Below the pieces are notes generated by a model. That model saw only the letters and a list, made by a program, of their open reading frames with translations. It was not told the DNA's origin and did no database searches. The position numbers were made by a program, and so were the translations under genes. From NCBI RefSeq assembly GCF_001676615.1, contig NZ_LYXZ01000018.1, positions 186,001 to 250,000 on the forward strand: a DNA stretch of 64,000 nt, written 5' to 3'. Below, piece by piece: positions 35,912-45,853 of the stretch. The stretch comes from Labrys sp. WJW. GTDB lineage: Bacteria; Pseudomonadota; Alphaproteobacteria; Rhizobiales; Labraceae. Each line of letters opens with the position of its first letter. The first letter of the stretch is position 1.

Positions 35912-36385
35912 ATGGCAATGGATGTCGTTGTGATCAGGCAGGGCGGCGAGGCGGACAAGCCGGCGCTGAAGGCGATCCTCAAGGATACGTTCGACAGCAC
36001 CTGGCGGCCCAACATCACGCCGGCAGCCGTCGAGCGCTATCTGATCTCCGGCGTTGCCGACCGCTTCATCGACGAGCACGGGCTGGAATGCCTGGTTGCC
36101 GAGATCGATGGCGAGGTGGCGGGCTTCATTCGCTGGGAAGGCGATTTCATCGATGCCCTGCATGTCCATTCCCGTCATGCCCGCAAGGGACTCGGACAGC
36201 GGCTGATGGAAGGAGCGGAGGCCGCGATCGTGGCGGCCGGGTTTGCACAGGTGCGCCTAGAAACCGATACTTTCAACCAAACGAGCCAGGCCTTTTACCA
36301 CTCGTGCGGTTATCGCGAGGCCGGGCGCTATCCCGATGAGGAATGGCAGAGCGGTCTGACCACCATTCTCTTCGTCAAGCCTTGA
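35912..36385 (+). CDS. GNAT-family N-acetyltransferase
   Basis: A 157-residue Gcn5-related acetyltransferase. Motif A region is FIDALHVHSRHARKGLGQRLMEGAEAAIVAAG, with the acetyl-CoA pyrophosphate loop R-H-A-R-K-G-L-G; motif B is TFNQTSQAFYHSCGYREAGRY. Substrate unknown. The starts at 35912 and 35918 are both possible behind GGGACGG; an ATG at 35867 is unlikely. The 3' end overlaps the convergent permease gene by 11 bp. Confidence 0.85.
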   Translation: MAMDVVVIRQGGEADKPALKAILKDTFDSTWRPNITPAAVERYLISGVADRFIDEHGLECLVAEIDGEVAGFIRWEGDFIDALHVHSRHARKGLGQRLMEGAEAAIVAAGFAQVRLETDTFNQTSQAFYHSCGYREAGRYPDEEWQSGLTTILFVKP

Positions 36386-37061
36386 GGCCCTGCTGCATGC
36401 GGCGGGCGATGAGCGATTGTGCCAGCATGAACAGCGAGACGATGACGAGGTAGTAGATCAGGGCGGCGCAATACCATTCCACGAAGCGGAAGGAGGCGGC
36501 GATGGCGTCATTGACCACCGCCATGATCTCGCGCAGCGAAATGACATAGGCAAGCGAGGTCACCTTCAGGAGGTTGATGAATTCGTTGACCAGGGCGGGC
36601 AGGGAGACACGCAGGGCCTGCGGTAGGATCACCAGCCTGAAGGCCTGCAGCCGCGAGAGACCGAGAGCGGTTGCGGCCTCCCCCTGTCCGGCGCCGATCG
36701 AGCGCAGGGCTCCCTTCATGATCTCGGCCATATAGGCTGATGTGACCAGGGTGAAGGAGATCGCTGCTGCGACGAAGGGCGTGAACCAGCCTGCCTTCAG
36801 GAGAAAGGGCATCAGCTGCGGCGAGCCGTTCCACACCAGCAACAGCACCAGGATCAGCGGCGCGGCACGGAACACCCAGACATAGAACTGGGCCGAACCG
36901 TTGCGCAAAGGTTTGCGGGAGTTCAGGCAGAGGGCCAGCGGCAAGCAGAGGAAAAAGGAGACAGCGAAGACCATCACCGACAGGATCAGGGCGATGGCGG
37001 CGCCCTGCAGCATGGCCGCATTGGTCAGTGCCGTCAGAAGGAGGGCCGGATCGAAGGACAT
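36375..37061 (-). CDS. polar amino-acid ABC transporter, permease
   Basis: A 228-residue HisM/GlnP-type permease with about five spans. Motifs are WVFRAAPLILVLLLVWNG at the channel entry and the EAA loop GEAATALGLSRLQAFRLVILPQALRVSLPALVNEFINLLKVTSL. It would work with the binding protein encoded 20 bp upstream. No ATPase gene is adjacent on either side, which is unusual. Import of a small amino-acid-like compound is expected. Confidence 0.87.
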   Translation of the reverse strand: MSFDPALLLTALTNAAMLQGAAIALILSVMVFAVSFFLCLPLALCLNSRKPLRNGSAQFYVWVFRAAPLILVLLLVWNGSPQLMPFLLKAGWFTPFVAAAISFTLVTSAYMAEIMKGALRSIGAGQGEAATALGLSRLQAFRLVILPQALRVSLPALVNEFINLLKVTSLAYVISLREIMAVVNDAIAASFRFVEWYCAALIYYLVIVSLFMLAQSLIARRMQQGLKA

Positions 37062-37081
37062 GTCGACGCTGCCGCTCCCGG

Positions 37082-37891
37082 CTACTTGTCGTAGTCGACG
37101 TCGAAGACGGCGGCCTTGAGGCCGTATTTCTGGGCGAGAGCGGTGAAGAAGCCGTCATCGCGCAGCTTCCTCAGGGCGTCGCGCACCACTGCCTGGTCGC
37201 CATCCTTGCGACGCATATAGATGCCGTAGGTGAAGTCGGACTGCCAAGTATAGGCGATCTGGAGCGTGTCCCTGGCATCGGCGACGCGGAAGGCACCCTC
37301 GGCCTCCTCGGTCAGCGTCGCATCGACCCGTCCCACCATCACCTGCTGATAGGCAGCCTGCTGGGTCGGATAATTGTGGATGGCGACGGGCGGCTTGCCG
37401 GTCGTCGCCAGGATCTTGTTCAGCGGATCGAGGCGCTCTTCCTTGTAGTAGGTGCCCGCTTCGAGCGCGACATTCTTGCCGCTGAGGTCGTCAGGCTTGC
37501 CGATCTCGCCATTGCCGGCCTTGGTCACCAGCACGGTGGCCGATTTCATGTAGCGCACGCCGTCATAGGTCTTGCGGCGCTCGTCATTGATGTAGATGCC
37601 GCTGATGATCATGCCGCAGCGCCCCGAGCCGAGCGTCGGCAGGAGACCCGAGAAATCGGTGACGGTGTAGGTCGTGCTGGCGCCCCAGGCCTTGGCCAGC
37701 GCTTCGGCGATCTCGATGTCGATGCCGACGGGTGTCAGGTCACCGGGCAAGCGCTTGTAGCTCAAAGGCGGAAACGCCGCGGTGGTGCAGACATTGATCG
37801 ATCCGTCCGAAACGAAGCTCGGCTGCTGCGCGAGGGCCGTGGTGCTGACGAGCGTCGCCAGTGCGACCGGAATCAGGAATTTCGCCGCCAT
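37082..37891 (-). CDS. amino-acid ABC transporter, periplasmic binding protein
   Basis: A 269-residue SBP_bac_3 family protein. Signal peptide MAAKFLIPVALATLVSTTALAQ. Ligand-site signatures are CTTAAFPPLSYKRLPGDLTPVGIDIEIAEALAKAWG, SGRCGMIISGIYINDERRKTYDGVRYM, and VGRVDATLTEEAEGAFRV. It starts 2 bp after the GYD gene and precedes the permease, so GYD, isochorismatase-like, binding protein and permease form one minus-strand operon. Confidence 0.88.
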   Translation of the reverse strand: MAAKFLIPVALATLVSTTALAQQPSFVSDGSINVCTTAAFPPLSYKRLPGDLTPVGIDIEIAEALAKAWGASTTYTVTDFSGLLPTLGSGRCGMIISGIYINDERRKTYDGVRYMKSATVLVTKAGNGEIGKPDDLSGKNVALEAGTYYKEERLDPLNKILATTGKPPVAIHNYPTQQAAYQQVMVGRVDATLTEEAEGAFRVADARDTLQIAYTWQSDFTYGIYMRRKDGDQAVVRDALRKLRDDGFFTALAQKYGLKAAVFDVDYDK

Positions 37892-37893
37892 GA

Positions 37894-38223
37894 TCAGTTC
37901 CCCTGCATGTTCTGGATGCGTCCGACGATCCCGCCATAGGTTTCCGTATCGAAGGCGGGGAGGATGAGCGGATCGACATGCCCGTCACGGCGTGCGGTGA
38001 GCACATATTGCATCATCGCTTCGTTACTGGGCATCTCGAAGATCTGCACGAAGTCATAGGCGCCGAGCACGGCGTAGAAATCGATGGAGCGGCCACCGAG
38101 TGCGGCGACCCGCTCTTCGCTGACCCGCCGTCGTGCAGCGCTGTCGGCGAGTTCCGCCAGTCCCTTGGCTGTCAGGCGCATCAGCGAGACATAGCGCTGG
38201 GGAGCGCCGCGATCCTGCTTCAC
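37894..38223 (-). CDS. GYD-domain protein
   Basis: A 109-residue GYD-family protein (small alpha/beta barrel-like fold, dimeric in known structures). It contains LTAKGLAELADSAARRRVSEERVAALGG and DFYAVLGAYDFVQIFEMPSNEAMMQYVL. Function is unknown across the family. Its start overlaps the stop of the isochorismatase-like gene by 4 bp (ATGA), which indicates coupled translation and a shared pathway. Confidence 0.8.
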   Translation of the reverse strand: MKQDRGAPQRYVSLMRLTAKGLAELADSAARRRVSEERVAALGGRSIDFYAVLGAYDFVQIFEMPSNEAMMQYVLTARRDGHVDPLILPAFDTETYGGIVGRIQNMQGN

Positions 38224-38894
38224 ACGCCGGCCCTCGGCAGCTTGGCAAGGCCGGCGAGCACGGCAGCTGCATCGCTCAAGGCGCCGAAGATGCCGTTCTC
38301 CACGGTCACCATGTGCAGCGCGGCTTCATGGGCGCGCTGGTCGCCGCTGGCGCAGGCATCCGAGATGGTCAGGCACTGGAAATTGCGGTCGCAGGCCTCG
38401 CGAAGGGTGGTGTGGACGCACACGTCGGTGGTGCAGCCCGAGAAGAGCAAATGGGTGATGCCTTGGGCCCTCAGCACATGCTCGAAATCGGTGTAGGTGA
38501 AGGCGCCGTTGCAGGTCTTGTCGACGACGATGTCCTCGGGGCGTACCTCGATATCGGAGACGATCGCGAAGCCAGGGCTCGATCGCAGCAGTACTTGCGT
38601 GCCGTCGAGGCCGGCGCGCGTGCGACGCCATTTCTCGTAGGGCGTCATGTCGGCCATGTCGCCGCGATAGCCCTGGCGGGTGTGGATGATGCGGATGCCG
38701 ACGGCGCGTGCGGCGTCGATCAGCCGGTTGACCGTCGGCAGGATCGCCCGGAGCGGGCCGGGGTCGTAGCCCTGCTTGGCGAAATAGCCGGTCGGCGAGA
38801 GGAAGTCCTCCTGCAGGTCGATGACAACAAGCGCCGTGCAACGCGGGTCGAGCCTGCCGTCATAGGGATAATCGAATGGTGTCGCCTGGATCAT
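38220..38894 (-). CDS. cysteine hydrolase, isochorismatase-like
   Basis: A 224-residue isochorismatase-superfamily amidohydrolase. The catalytic triad is visible: Asp in ALVVIDLQEDF, Lys in IVVDKTCNGAF, and Cys in HLLFSGCTTDVCVHTTLREACDRN. Members hydrolyse N-carbamoyl compounds, ureidoacrylate, nicotinamide or biuret. Linked to an amino-acid-type importer, it probably acts on an imported amide or carbamoyl compound. AAGGAAG before the ATG at 38894. First gene of the operon, divergent from a LysR gene. Confidence 0.85.
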   Translation of the reverse strand: MIQATPFDYPYDGRLDPRCTALVVIDLQEDFLSPTGYFAKQGYDPGPLRAILPTVNRLIDAARAVGIRIIHTRQGYRGDMADMTPYEKWRRTRAGLDGTQVLLRSSPGFAIVSDIEVRPEDIVVDKTCNGAFTYTDFEHVLRAQGITHLLFSGCTTDVCVHTTLREACDRNFQCLTISDACASGDQRAHEAALHMVTVENGIFGALSDAAAVLAGLAKLPRAGV

Positions 38895-38930
38895 CGGGAT
38901 GCTTCCTTTCGTCGTCCTGGATAGCACTTG

Positions 38931-38953
38931 AAATCGTTCTAAAATAACGATTT
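38931..38953. promoter_or_regulatory. candidate LysR operator
   Basis: Perfect 8-bp inverted repeat AAATCGTT-N7-AACGATTT in the AT-rich divergent gap between the isochorismatase-like gene and the LysR gene. Confidence 0.5.
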
Positions 38954-39004
38954 GTTTTAACCAAAACTGTTCTAATAATCTCACCGATTATCATGTGAGG
39001 CGCG

Positions 39005-39895
39005 ATGGCCCGTCCCCTGGTCTATCTGCAATATCTGCCGGCCTTCGAGGCGACGGCCCGGCTGGCCAGCCTTCGCCGCGCGGCGGAAGAGCTCAATCTC
39101 AGCCCAAGTGCCGTCTCGCTGCAGCTCAAGAAGCTCGGCGAGGCGACCGGGATCACACTGTTCGAAAAAGCGGGACGCAATATCGCGCTGACGCCGGCCG
39201 GCCGAGACTTTGCCCAGGCGGTCGCCGTCAGCCTCGGCCAGCTCGATACGGCAGCGCGCGACTGCCGAAGCCTGGGCACCCCGGCGCAGCAGCAGAATCT
39301 GTCATTGTCCCTGCCGACGGCACTCGGAGTTGCCTGGCTGAGCGCGGTGGCGGTAGAATTCGCGGAAAGCCACAACATCGCCAACCTGACCATCAACGAG
39401 GCCATCACTGCCGCCGAGGTGGATTGGCAGGCCAGCGACATCGCCATCGTCTACGACAATCCGCCTTTCCCGGGACGACATTGGCGCCTGCTCAGTGAAG
39501 TGCGGCTGCGGACGGTATGCTCGCCGATCCTGTTCCCGCGGCTCGACCTGCAGCATCGCGAGCGCAAGCTCAACGGCATCACGCTGCTGCACGAGGATCG
39601 CGGCGAGGAATGGGCGCGTTGGGGCGTGGCGGCGCGGGTCAATCTGCAGGGCAGCGCCAGTGTGCGCGTGGCCTCTGTGGCGCAGGCGGTTGCCTCGGCC
39701 GTGCAAGGGCAGGGGCTGGCGCTGGTCTCGGACGTGCTCACGCGCAACCTGCTGCGCGAGGGGCGGCTCATCCAGCCCTTCGCCACCTCGATCAACGCGG
39801 CGGCGGCCTATTACATCCTTTGTCCGGTCGACCGGGCGGAAGAGCCGCTCCTGCAGGCGCTGATGGAGCGGCTTGTCGAACGCGTCGGGTCATGA
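39005..39895 (+). CDS. LysR-family transcriptional regulator (GcvA-like)
   Basis: A 296-residue LysR regulator. The N-terminal HTH is LPAFEATARLASLRRAAEELNLSPSAVSLQLKKLGEATGITLFEKAGRNIALTPAG (10-66), and the rest is a periplasmic-binding-like effector domain. Divergent from the isochorismatase/GYD/ABC operon, which it probably controls through the dyad at 38931-38953. Its 3' end is 10 bp from the convergent YbaY/META gene. Confidence 0.88.
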   Translation: MARPLVYLQYLPAFEATARLASLRRAAEELNLSPSAVSLQLKKLGEATGITLFEKAGRNIALTPAGRDFAQAVAVSLGQLDTAARDCRSLGTPAQQQNLSLSLPTALGVAWLSAVAVEFAESHNIANLTINEAITAAEVDWQASDIAIVYDNPPFPGRHWRLLSEVRLRTVCSPILFPRLDLQHRERKLNGITLLHEDRGEEWARWGVAARVNLQGSASVRVASVAQAVASAVQGQGLALVSDVLTRNLLREGRLIQPFATSINAAAAYYILCPVDRAEEPLLQALMERLVERVGS

Positions 39896-39905
39896 CACCC
39901 CGGGG

Positions 39906-40664
39906 CTACATGCGGGCGAGCAGCAGGATCCGGCGGCCCCTTGCATCGAGGAGAAGCAGCTTGTTGCGGGCGGCATCGATGCGCCAGCTGCGGGCGGCCT
40001 GAAGGGTTTTGAGGAACTTGCCTTCCTGATCCATGATGGCCGGCGGGCAGGCCATCTGGGTGCTGACGATCTGGCCGAAGCGGATGCGCGAGCCCTTGAT
40101 CACCGCGCTGCCGCCCATGCCGTTGCAGCCGCCGCGGCCCGAGACTTTGCCGTCGGCAGCGATTTCGAGCACGCTCTGCGCATTGTCGACCACGCCGCGG
40201 CCGTTGATATCCTCGGCCAGCCAACGCCCGCTTGGTCCCGATGAGCCGGCCTCGGCTTCCTGCCCGACACGATCGACCCGGATGTCGCCATTGACCGGCT
40301 CGCCGGCGGTGACGGCGTGGTGGGTGGTGTTGAGGAACCACAGGCGGCCATTGACGCTGATGCGCGCCTCCAGGGCATAGCGGCCGGTCGGCCTCAGGGC
40401 CCTGTCGTCATAGCGCAGGCGATAGGGAATCGGCACCTGCCGGCCGGGCCGGAGCGATGTCCGTACGAGCGTCCTCGCCGGGGCATCCGCCAGGGAGACG
40501 TCGACGAGCTTGACCTCGACCACCGCCGAAGGAGGCAGGGCGATGCGTTCGCGATAGCTGACCGTGCCGTTCAAGGTGCGCTGCCTCGCTAGGGCTTCGC
40601 TCGCGGGAAGCAGCAGGCCGAGCAGGGCACAGGCTATGGCGAGGGGCCGCCAGCGATTGATCAT
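39906..40664 (-). CDS. exported protein with YbaY and META (HslJ) domains
   Basis: A 252-residue envelope protein. Signal peptide MINRWRPLAIACALLGLLLPASEALA; a YbaY-like beta domain (about 30-130) with LNGTVSYRERIALPPSAVVEVKLVDVS and PIPYRLRYD; and a META/HslJ domain (about 145-252) with GRGGCNGMGGSAVIKGSRIRFGQIVSTQMACPPAIMDQEG. The fusion is common in alphaproteobacteria. HslJ-type domains are linked to envelope or heat stress and novobiocin tolerance in E. coli; function here is unproven. Confidence 0.82.
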   Translation of the reverse strand: MINRWRPLAIACALLGLLLPASEALARQRTLNGTVSYRERIALPPSAVVEVKLVDVSLADAPARTLVRTSLRPGRQVPIPYRLRYDDRALRPTGRYALEARISVNGRLWFLNTTHHAVTAGEPVNGDIRVDRVGQEAEAGSSGPSGRWLAEDINGRGVVDNAQSVLEIAADGKVSGRGGCNGMGGSAVIKGSRIRFGQIVSTQMACPPAIMDQEGKFLKTLQAARSWRIDAARNKLLLLDARGRRILLLARM

Positions 40665-40832
40665 CGGGTAACTCCTTCAGGGACGAGAGGCACGGCACGG
40701 GCCGTATCCAGGCTTCTTTAGCCAGCCTAACAGCTTGATGCGCCGTTCACATCCCTCGGCCTGCGTTCGAAACGGGGAAGCGCAAATGGCCGTGACTCTT
40801 CCGCAAAGCGCGATCTTGCAGGGCGCCATATT

Positions 40833-40911
40833 GGTGTGCCGATCTCCAGATCGGCATTTTTTCGGTGCAGCGTATCATCACCGACTGTGCCGATCAGGAG
40901 ATCGGCACACC
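40833..40911. repeat. 79-bp nested palindromic repeat
   Basis: Arms 40833-40856 and 40888-40911 are 24-bp inverted repeats with one mismatch. Each arm is itself a hairpin, TGCCGATC-tcca-GATCGGCA and TGCCGATC-agga-GATCGGCA. The left hairpin is followed by six T, terminator-like on the plus strand, though no plus-strand gene precedes it. Probably a small mobile or REP-like element. Confidence 0.7.
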
Positions 40912-40941
40912 TTGTGTCGCGCCAACTCCTGCAGCCTTGCC

Positions 40942-42564
<1,623 letters not shown>

Positions 42565-42645
42565 GGTGCGGTCTTTACGAAAGGAACCGGGCTCTTACGC
42601 GATATCCTCGGTCGGGGAAAGGCACCTATCGACAGGGCGACAACT

Positions 42646-43356
42646 CTATACCCCCAACCACTCCAAGCCCCCCGGAAGAAAGCCTGTGGCAAAGTCGACC
42701 TGCAGCACGCGACGACGACGTGGTTCGGCAGTTGCTTCGGAAGCGTGTAGAATAGGGGTCGCATAGAGCCAGACATCGCCACGTTCGGCCAAGCAGGCGG
42801 CTATACCGCATCGAGCTACCATATCGGCGATATCTGATTCCGCGATTCGTCCGAAACGATGCGAGCCGGGCGCGACAAGCAAGGGCGCGTTGCTGATGGG
42901 AACGGCATCGAGATGGATTCGCGCCGTCACCATACCAGCAAGAATCTCGATCGGCGGCGCAACGTGAATGAGGCCGTCCTTAACAGTCCAAGGTCCGAAA
43001 CCTTGAACCTCGCGGCGTGCGGTCACGACTATGGTGCGATCCTGATGCCAGGGGAGCGACCAATTGGTCATTGCTGTCTTGTCGAACAGCAGCGCACGCA
43101 CCGGCCTGCAGGTGGCGCCGAGCATCGAGGCGGCTATGCGTCCGATGCTACCGGCGGGCGATAGGATGGAATGCAAGGCCTCGATACCGCGGAGGCGAAT
43201 TCCAGCTTGCTCGTTGGGGAGTGCCGCGAACGCTTCCTCCAGACAATCAAGGTCGACCTGTGTCGTCGCGCCCACGAACTGCTGGGCACCATCAGGCTCG
43301 AAACGCAGCATGCCCGCCTCGACAATAGCACACACACGATCACCAGTACGCATCAT
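42646..43356 (-). CDS. phytanoyl-CoA dioxygenase (PhyH)-like protein
   Basis: A 236-residue 2OG-Fe(II) oxygenase of the PhyH type. The metal ligands are H and D in SLPWHQDRTIVV and a distal His in ATPILHASEAT; the conserved Arg follows in RRVLQVDFATG. LLVAPGSHRFG is typical of the family. Substrate unknown. No clear ribosome binding site precedes the double ATG, and base composition is slightly less GC-rich than its neighbours. It lies just beyond the 3' end of tRNA-Arg, a frequent entry point for foreign DNA, though no integrase is near. Confidence 0.75.
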   Translation of the reverse strand: MMRTGDRVCAIVEAGMLRFEPDGAQQFVGATTQVDLDCLEEAFAALPNEQAGIRLRGIEALHSILSPAGSIGRIAASMLGATCRPVRALLFDKTAMTNWSLPWHQDRTIVVTARREVQGFGPWTVKDGLIHVAPPIEILAGMVTARIHLDAVPISNAPLLVAPGSHRFGRIAESDIADMVARCGIAACLAERGDVWLYATPILHASEATAEPRRRRVLQVDFATGFLPGGLEWLGV

Positions 43357-43425
43357 GCCGCTATCGCGCCCCGGCGCGTTAAAGACAACCGTTAAGTAAC
43401 TGACAATGTGAAGGAAAGGAGAGAA

Positions 43426-43502
43426 TGGCGCGCCCGAAAGGATTCGAACCTCTGACCCTCAGATTCGTAGTCTGATGCTCTATCCAGCTGAGCTACGGGC
43501 GC
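43426..43502 (-). tRNA. tRNA-Arg (anticodon ACG)
   Basis: A full cloverleaf on the minus strand: acceptor GCGCCCG with CGGGCGC, D-arm GCTCAGCTGGATAGAGC, anticodon stem TCAGA/TCTGA with loop CTACGAA (ACG), T-arm AGAGG-TTCGAAT-CCTTT, discriminator G and genome-encoded CCA (43426-43428). Confidence 0.97.
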
Positions 43503-43588
43503 GCTGGGAAGCGACCAGCGCTTCCATGGGCGGTCTGATAACCAAGCCAAGCGGGGGATGCAAGCCCCCCCTCGCGCTTTTTTTCACA

Positions 43589-43888
43589 TTAACGAAACAA
43601 ACCCTCGCCCTGCTCGTCGATCAACTGCTTGCCCTTGGTCAGGGAAAACTGCACGGCATCGTCCAAACTGGCGAAACGATCGGCCCGAATGAACTTGTGG
43701 CTCTTGAGTTCGCCGCCGATCTCTTTTTCCACATAGCCGCAGGTCTGATACTGGCCTCCCTCCTTGTAGGGGGCCGGACGCACGGTGAATCCGTTGTATT
43801 CCTCGCCGTCGCCCTTGGGGGCGGGCTCACCATCCGATTCGCGTTTGCCTCCGAACAGAGAGGAGAGGGATTTAAGGAAGGAGGCCAC
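43589..43888 (-). CDS. HlyU-family protein
   Basis: A 99-residue HlyU-domain protein: a Gly/charged N-terminal tail (SFLKSLSSLFGGKRESDGEP), then YNGFTVRPAPYKEGGQYQTCGYVEKEIGGELKSHKFIRADRFASLDDAVQFSLTKGKQLIDEQG, the near-complete HlyU domain. Despite the name (Vibrio haemolysin activator annotations), alphaproteobacterial members have no known target. The GTG at 43888 is chosen because the domain begins there; no strong ribosome binding site is visible and the open frame continues upstream. Confidence 0.75.
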   Translation of the reverse strand: MASFLKSLSSLFGGKRESDGEPAPKGDGEEYNGFTVRPAPYKEGGQYQTCGYVEKEIGGELKSHKFIRADRFASLDDAVQFSLTKGKQLIDEQGEGLFR

Positions 43889-44083
43889 GGCAAAGTCCCA
43901 GTCTGATTGATCAAGGCCCGCACGATAGCTGCATTGACGCTTGTCGCCAATGGGCGCATGTTCCGCCCGGTTGTGGGAGGACGAGCTTTCGCGCAGGGGC
44001 TGCGGGGATTTGCTCCAGCCGGCGTGCTTCACTAGAATTTGCCGGCCGCTACGAGATGCGGCAGCGATTCCTGGGACACAGAC

Positions 44084-44326
44084 ATGAACAAGCTCATTCT
44101 CGCCGGCATGATCGTGATGGGTGGGTTCTATGCTGGGACAGGTACGGGACAGGCGGCCTCCCGCCCGCAAGGCGAACGCTACGCGGACAATGCCAGGCTC
44201 GAATGCATCCTGCCCTGGTACCGCTTCTTTGGTGCCTGCGACGAGGCGATCCAGGATCCGCCCGATGGCAAGAACGGGCATGCCTGGGAGTATCGCAGCC
44301 ACCGACATCGCGGCTGGCGCCGCTAA
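44084..44326 (+). CDS. small exported hypothetical protein
   Basis: An 80-residue protein with a signal peptide (MNKLILAGMIVMGGFYAGTGTGQA) and a short mature region containing two Cys (LECILPW, FGACDEA), ending in a basic His/Arg tail (YRSHRHRGWRR). GGGACACAGAC precedes the ATG. No family recognised. It stands alone between HlyU and the RND operon. Confidence 0.55.
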   Translation: MNKLILAGMIVMGGFYAGTGTGQAASRPQGERYADNARLECILPWYRFFGACDEAIQDPPDGKNGHAWEYRSHRHRGWRR

Positions 44327-44675
44327 AGCGTTACGCCGTAGGCAGGATTTCGGTTTTCAGCAACGACGACCCGCCGGTTGGAATCCTCGAATCTGGCCTC
44401 GGTGCCAAGTCCGGGGGCGCCTCTTCGGAGCGCGGGACCGCATTTTTTTCGGCATCGATCTTCATCCGGTGGCCTTGAAATTGCCGCGGGAAGACCAAAA
44501 TCTAGGAACCCCACAAGACGGCGGGGAGCTGCGGGGATTTCATTTTCAGTTTTGCCGGACAAGGGAGCCGGCATCGGGATTGTCGACGAACCCGGCAGAC
44601 GGGCGCGTCGGCATGCCTGGTGCCGGCTTTCGCTAACTTATTGATTTTTCACCAGGGTCCATAAAAGGGGCAGCG
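44327..44675. other. intergenic region before the RND operon
   Basis: About 350 bp without a convincing gene. It must contain the RND promoter, but I could not pick one clear pair of hexamers or an operator. Confidence 0.5.
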
Positions 44676-45842
44676 ATGCGTGAAGGTAAGATGATACTAG
44701 ATAATTTGCGTGGCCGCGATGCCTTCATCGGCACCCTGCTGGCCCTGGGGCTTTCAACGACGGCGCTCGCCCAGAATGCACCGCCTCCCCCGGTTTCCGT
44801 CGCCAAGCCGGTAGTGAAGGACGTCGTCGAATATGACGATTTCATCGGCCGTTTCGAAGCGGTAGACCGCGTGGATGTCCGGGCCCGGGTCTCGGGCTAT
44901 GTCGACAAGATCCATTTCGTCGACGGTGCCATTGTCAAGGCGGGAGACCCGCTCTTCACCATCGACCAGCGCCCCTATCAGGCCGCCCTCGAGGAGGCGC
45001 AGGCTGGCGTCGAGGCAGCCAAGGCGCGGGTGGATTTCGCCGCGGGCGACGTCAGCCGGGCCGAGAACCTGCGCAAGTCCGGCAACATCACCGGCCAGAT
45101 CTATGACGAGCGTACGCAGACCCTGGCGACAGCCAAGGCCGACCTCAATCGTGCTCAGGCAACCCTGAACCGTGCCAAGCTCGACCTGCAATTCACCGAG
45201 ATCAAGGCGCCGATCGGCGGCCGCATGTCGCGCCGGCTGGTCTCGCTCGGCAATCTCGTCAATGCGAACGAGACGGTCCTCACCAATGTGGTGTCGATGG
45301 ATCCGATCAATTTCTATTTCGACGTCGACGAGCGCTCCTATCTCGCCTACCAGAAGCTCTCGACCGGGTCGCTGCGTGTTTCCAGCGATGGCAATCTCAA
45401 CGAGGTTCTGGTCGCCACCTCGAACGAGCGCGAGCCCATCCACAAGGGCCATATGGACTTCACAGACAACCGCCTGGATGCCGCCAGCGGTACCATGCGG
45501 GCCCGCGCCGTGTTCGAGAACAAGGACCTGGCCTTGGTGCCCGGCCTGTTCGGCCGCATCCGCATTCTCGGTTCCGACAAATACAAGGGCGTGCTGGTGC
45601 CTGAGGACGCGCTCGGTTCCGACCAGGACCGGCGTGTCGTCTATGTCGTCGGTGCCGACAACACGATCGCGCTGAAGCCAGTGCGGGTGGGCTCCCGCGT
45701 GGACGGCTACCGCGTCATCCGCGAAGGGCTGAAGGGTGACGAGACCATCGTCGTCAATGGGCTGATGCGGGTGAGACCGGGCATCAAGGTCGATCCCAAG
45801 CTGACGACCCTGCCGGCGACCGCCGTCGCAGTCGCCAACTGA
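44676..45842 (+). CDS. RND efflux periplasmic adaptor (MexA/AcrA-like)
   Basis: A 388-residue membrane-fusion protein of the HlyD/AcrA type. N-terminal signal segment (DAFIGTLLALGLSTTALAQ), split lipoyl domain (RVDVRARVSGYVDKIHFVDGAIVKAGDPLFTIDQRPYQAAL and LDLQFTEIKAPIGGRMSRRLVSLGNLV) flanking a coiled-coil hairpin (about 95-160), then a beta-barrel part. It links the inner-membrane pump encoded 11 bp downstream to an outer-membrane TolC, which is not encoded here. AAAAGGGG precedes the ATG; 44691 is an alternative. Confidence 0.9.
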   Translation: MREGKMILDNLRGRDAFIGTLLALGLSTTALAQNAPPPPVSVAKPVVKDVVEYDDFIGRFEAVDRVDVRARVSGYVDKIHFVDGAIVKAGDPLFTIDQRPYQAALEEAQAGVEAAKARVDFAAGDVSRAENLRKSGNITGQIYDERTQTLATAKADLNRAQATLNRAKLDLQFTEIKAPIGGRMSRRLVSLGNLVNANETVLTNVVSMDPINFYFDVDERSYLAYQKLSTGSLRVSSDGNLNEVLVATSNEREPIHKGHMDFTDNRLDAASGTMRARAVFENKDLALVPGLFGRIRILGSDKYKGVLVPEDALGSDQDRRVVYVVGADNTIALKPVRVGSRVDGYRVIREGLKGDETIVVNGLMRVRPGIKVDPKLTTLPATAVAVAN

Positions 45843-45853
45843 GAGATTGGTCC

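Noticed and set aside
43357..43425. tRNA-Arg 3' end as an attachment site for an island containing the PhyH-like gene
   Set aside because: No integrase, no repeat of the tRNA 3' end seen nearby, and no other mobile-element gene.
43503..43588. G/C-run hairpin plus T run next to tRNA-Arg as a terminator
   Set aside because: The T run is on the plus strand, where no gene ends; on the minus strand no T tract follows the stem.
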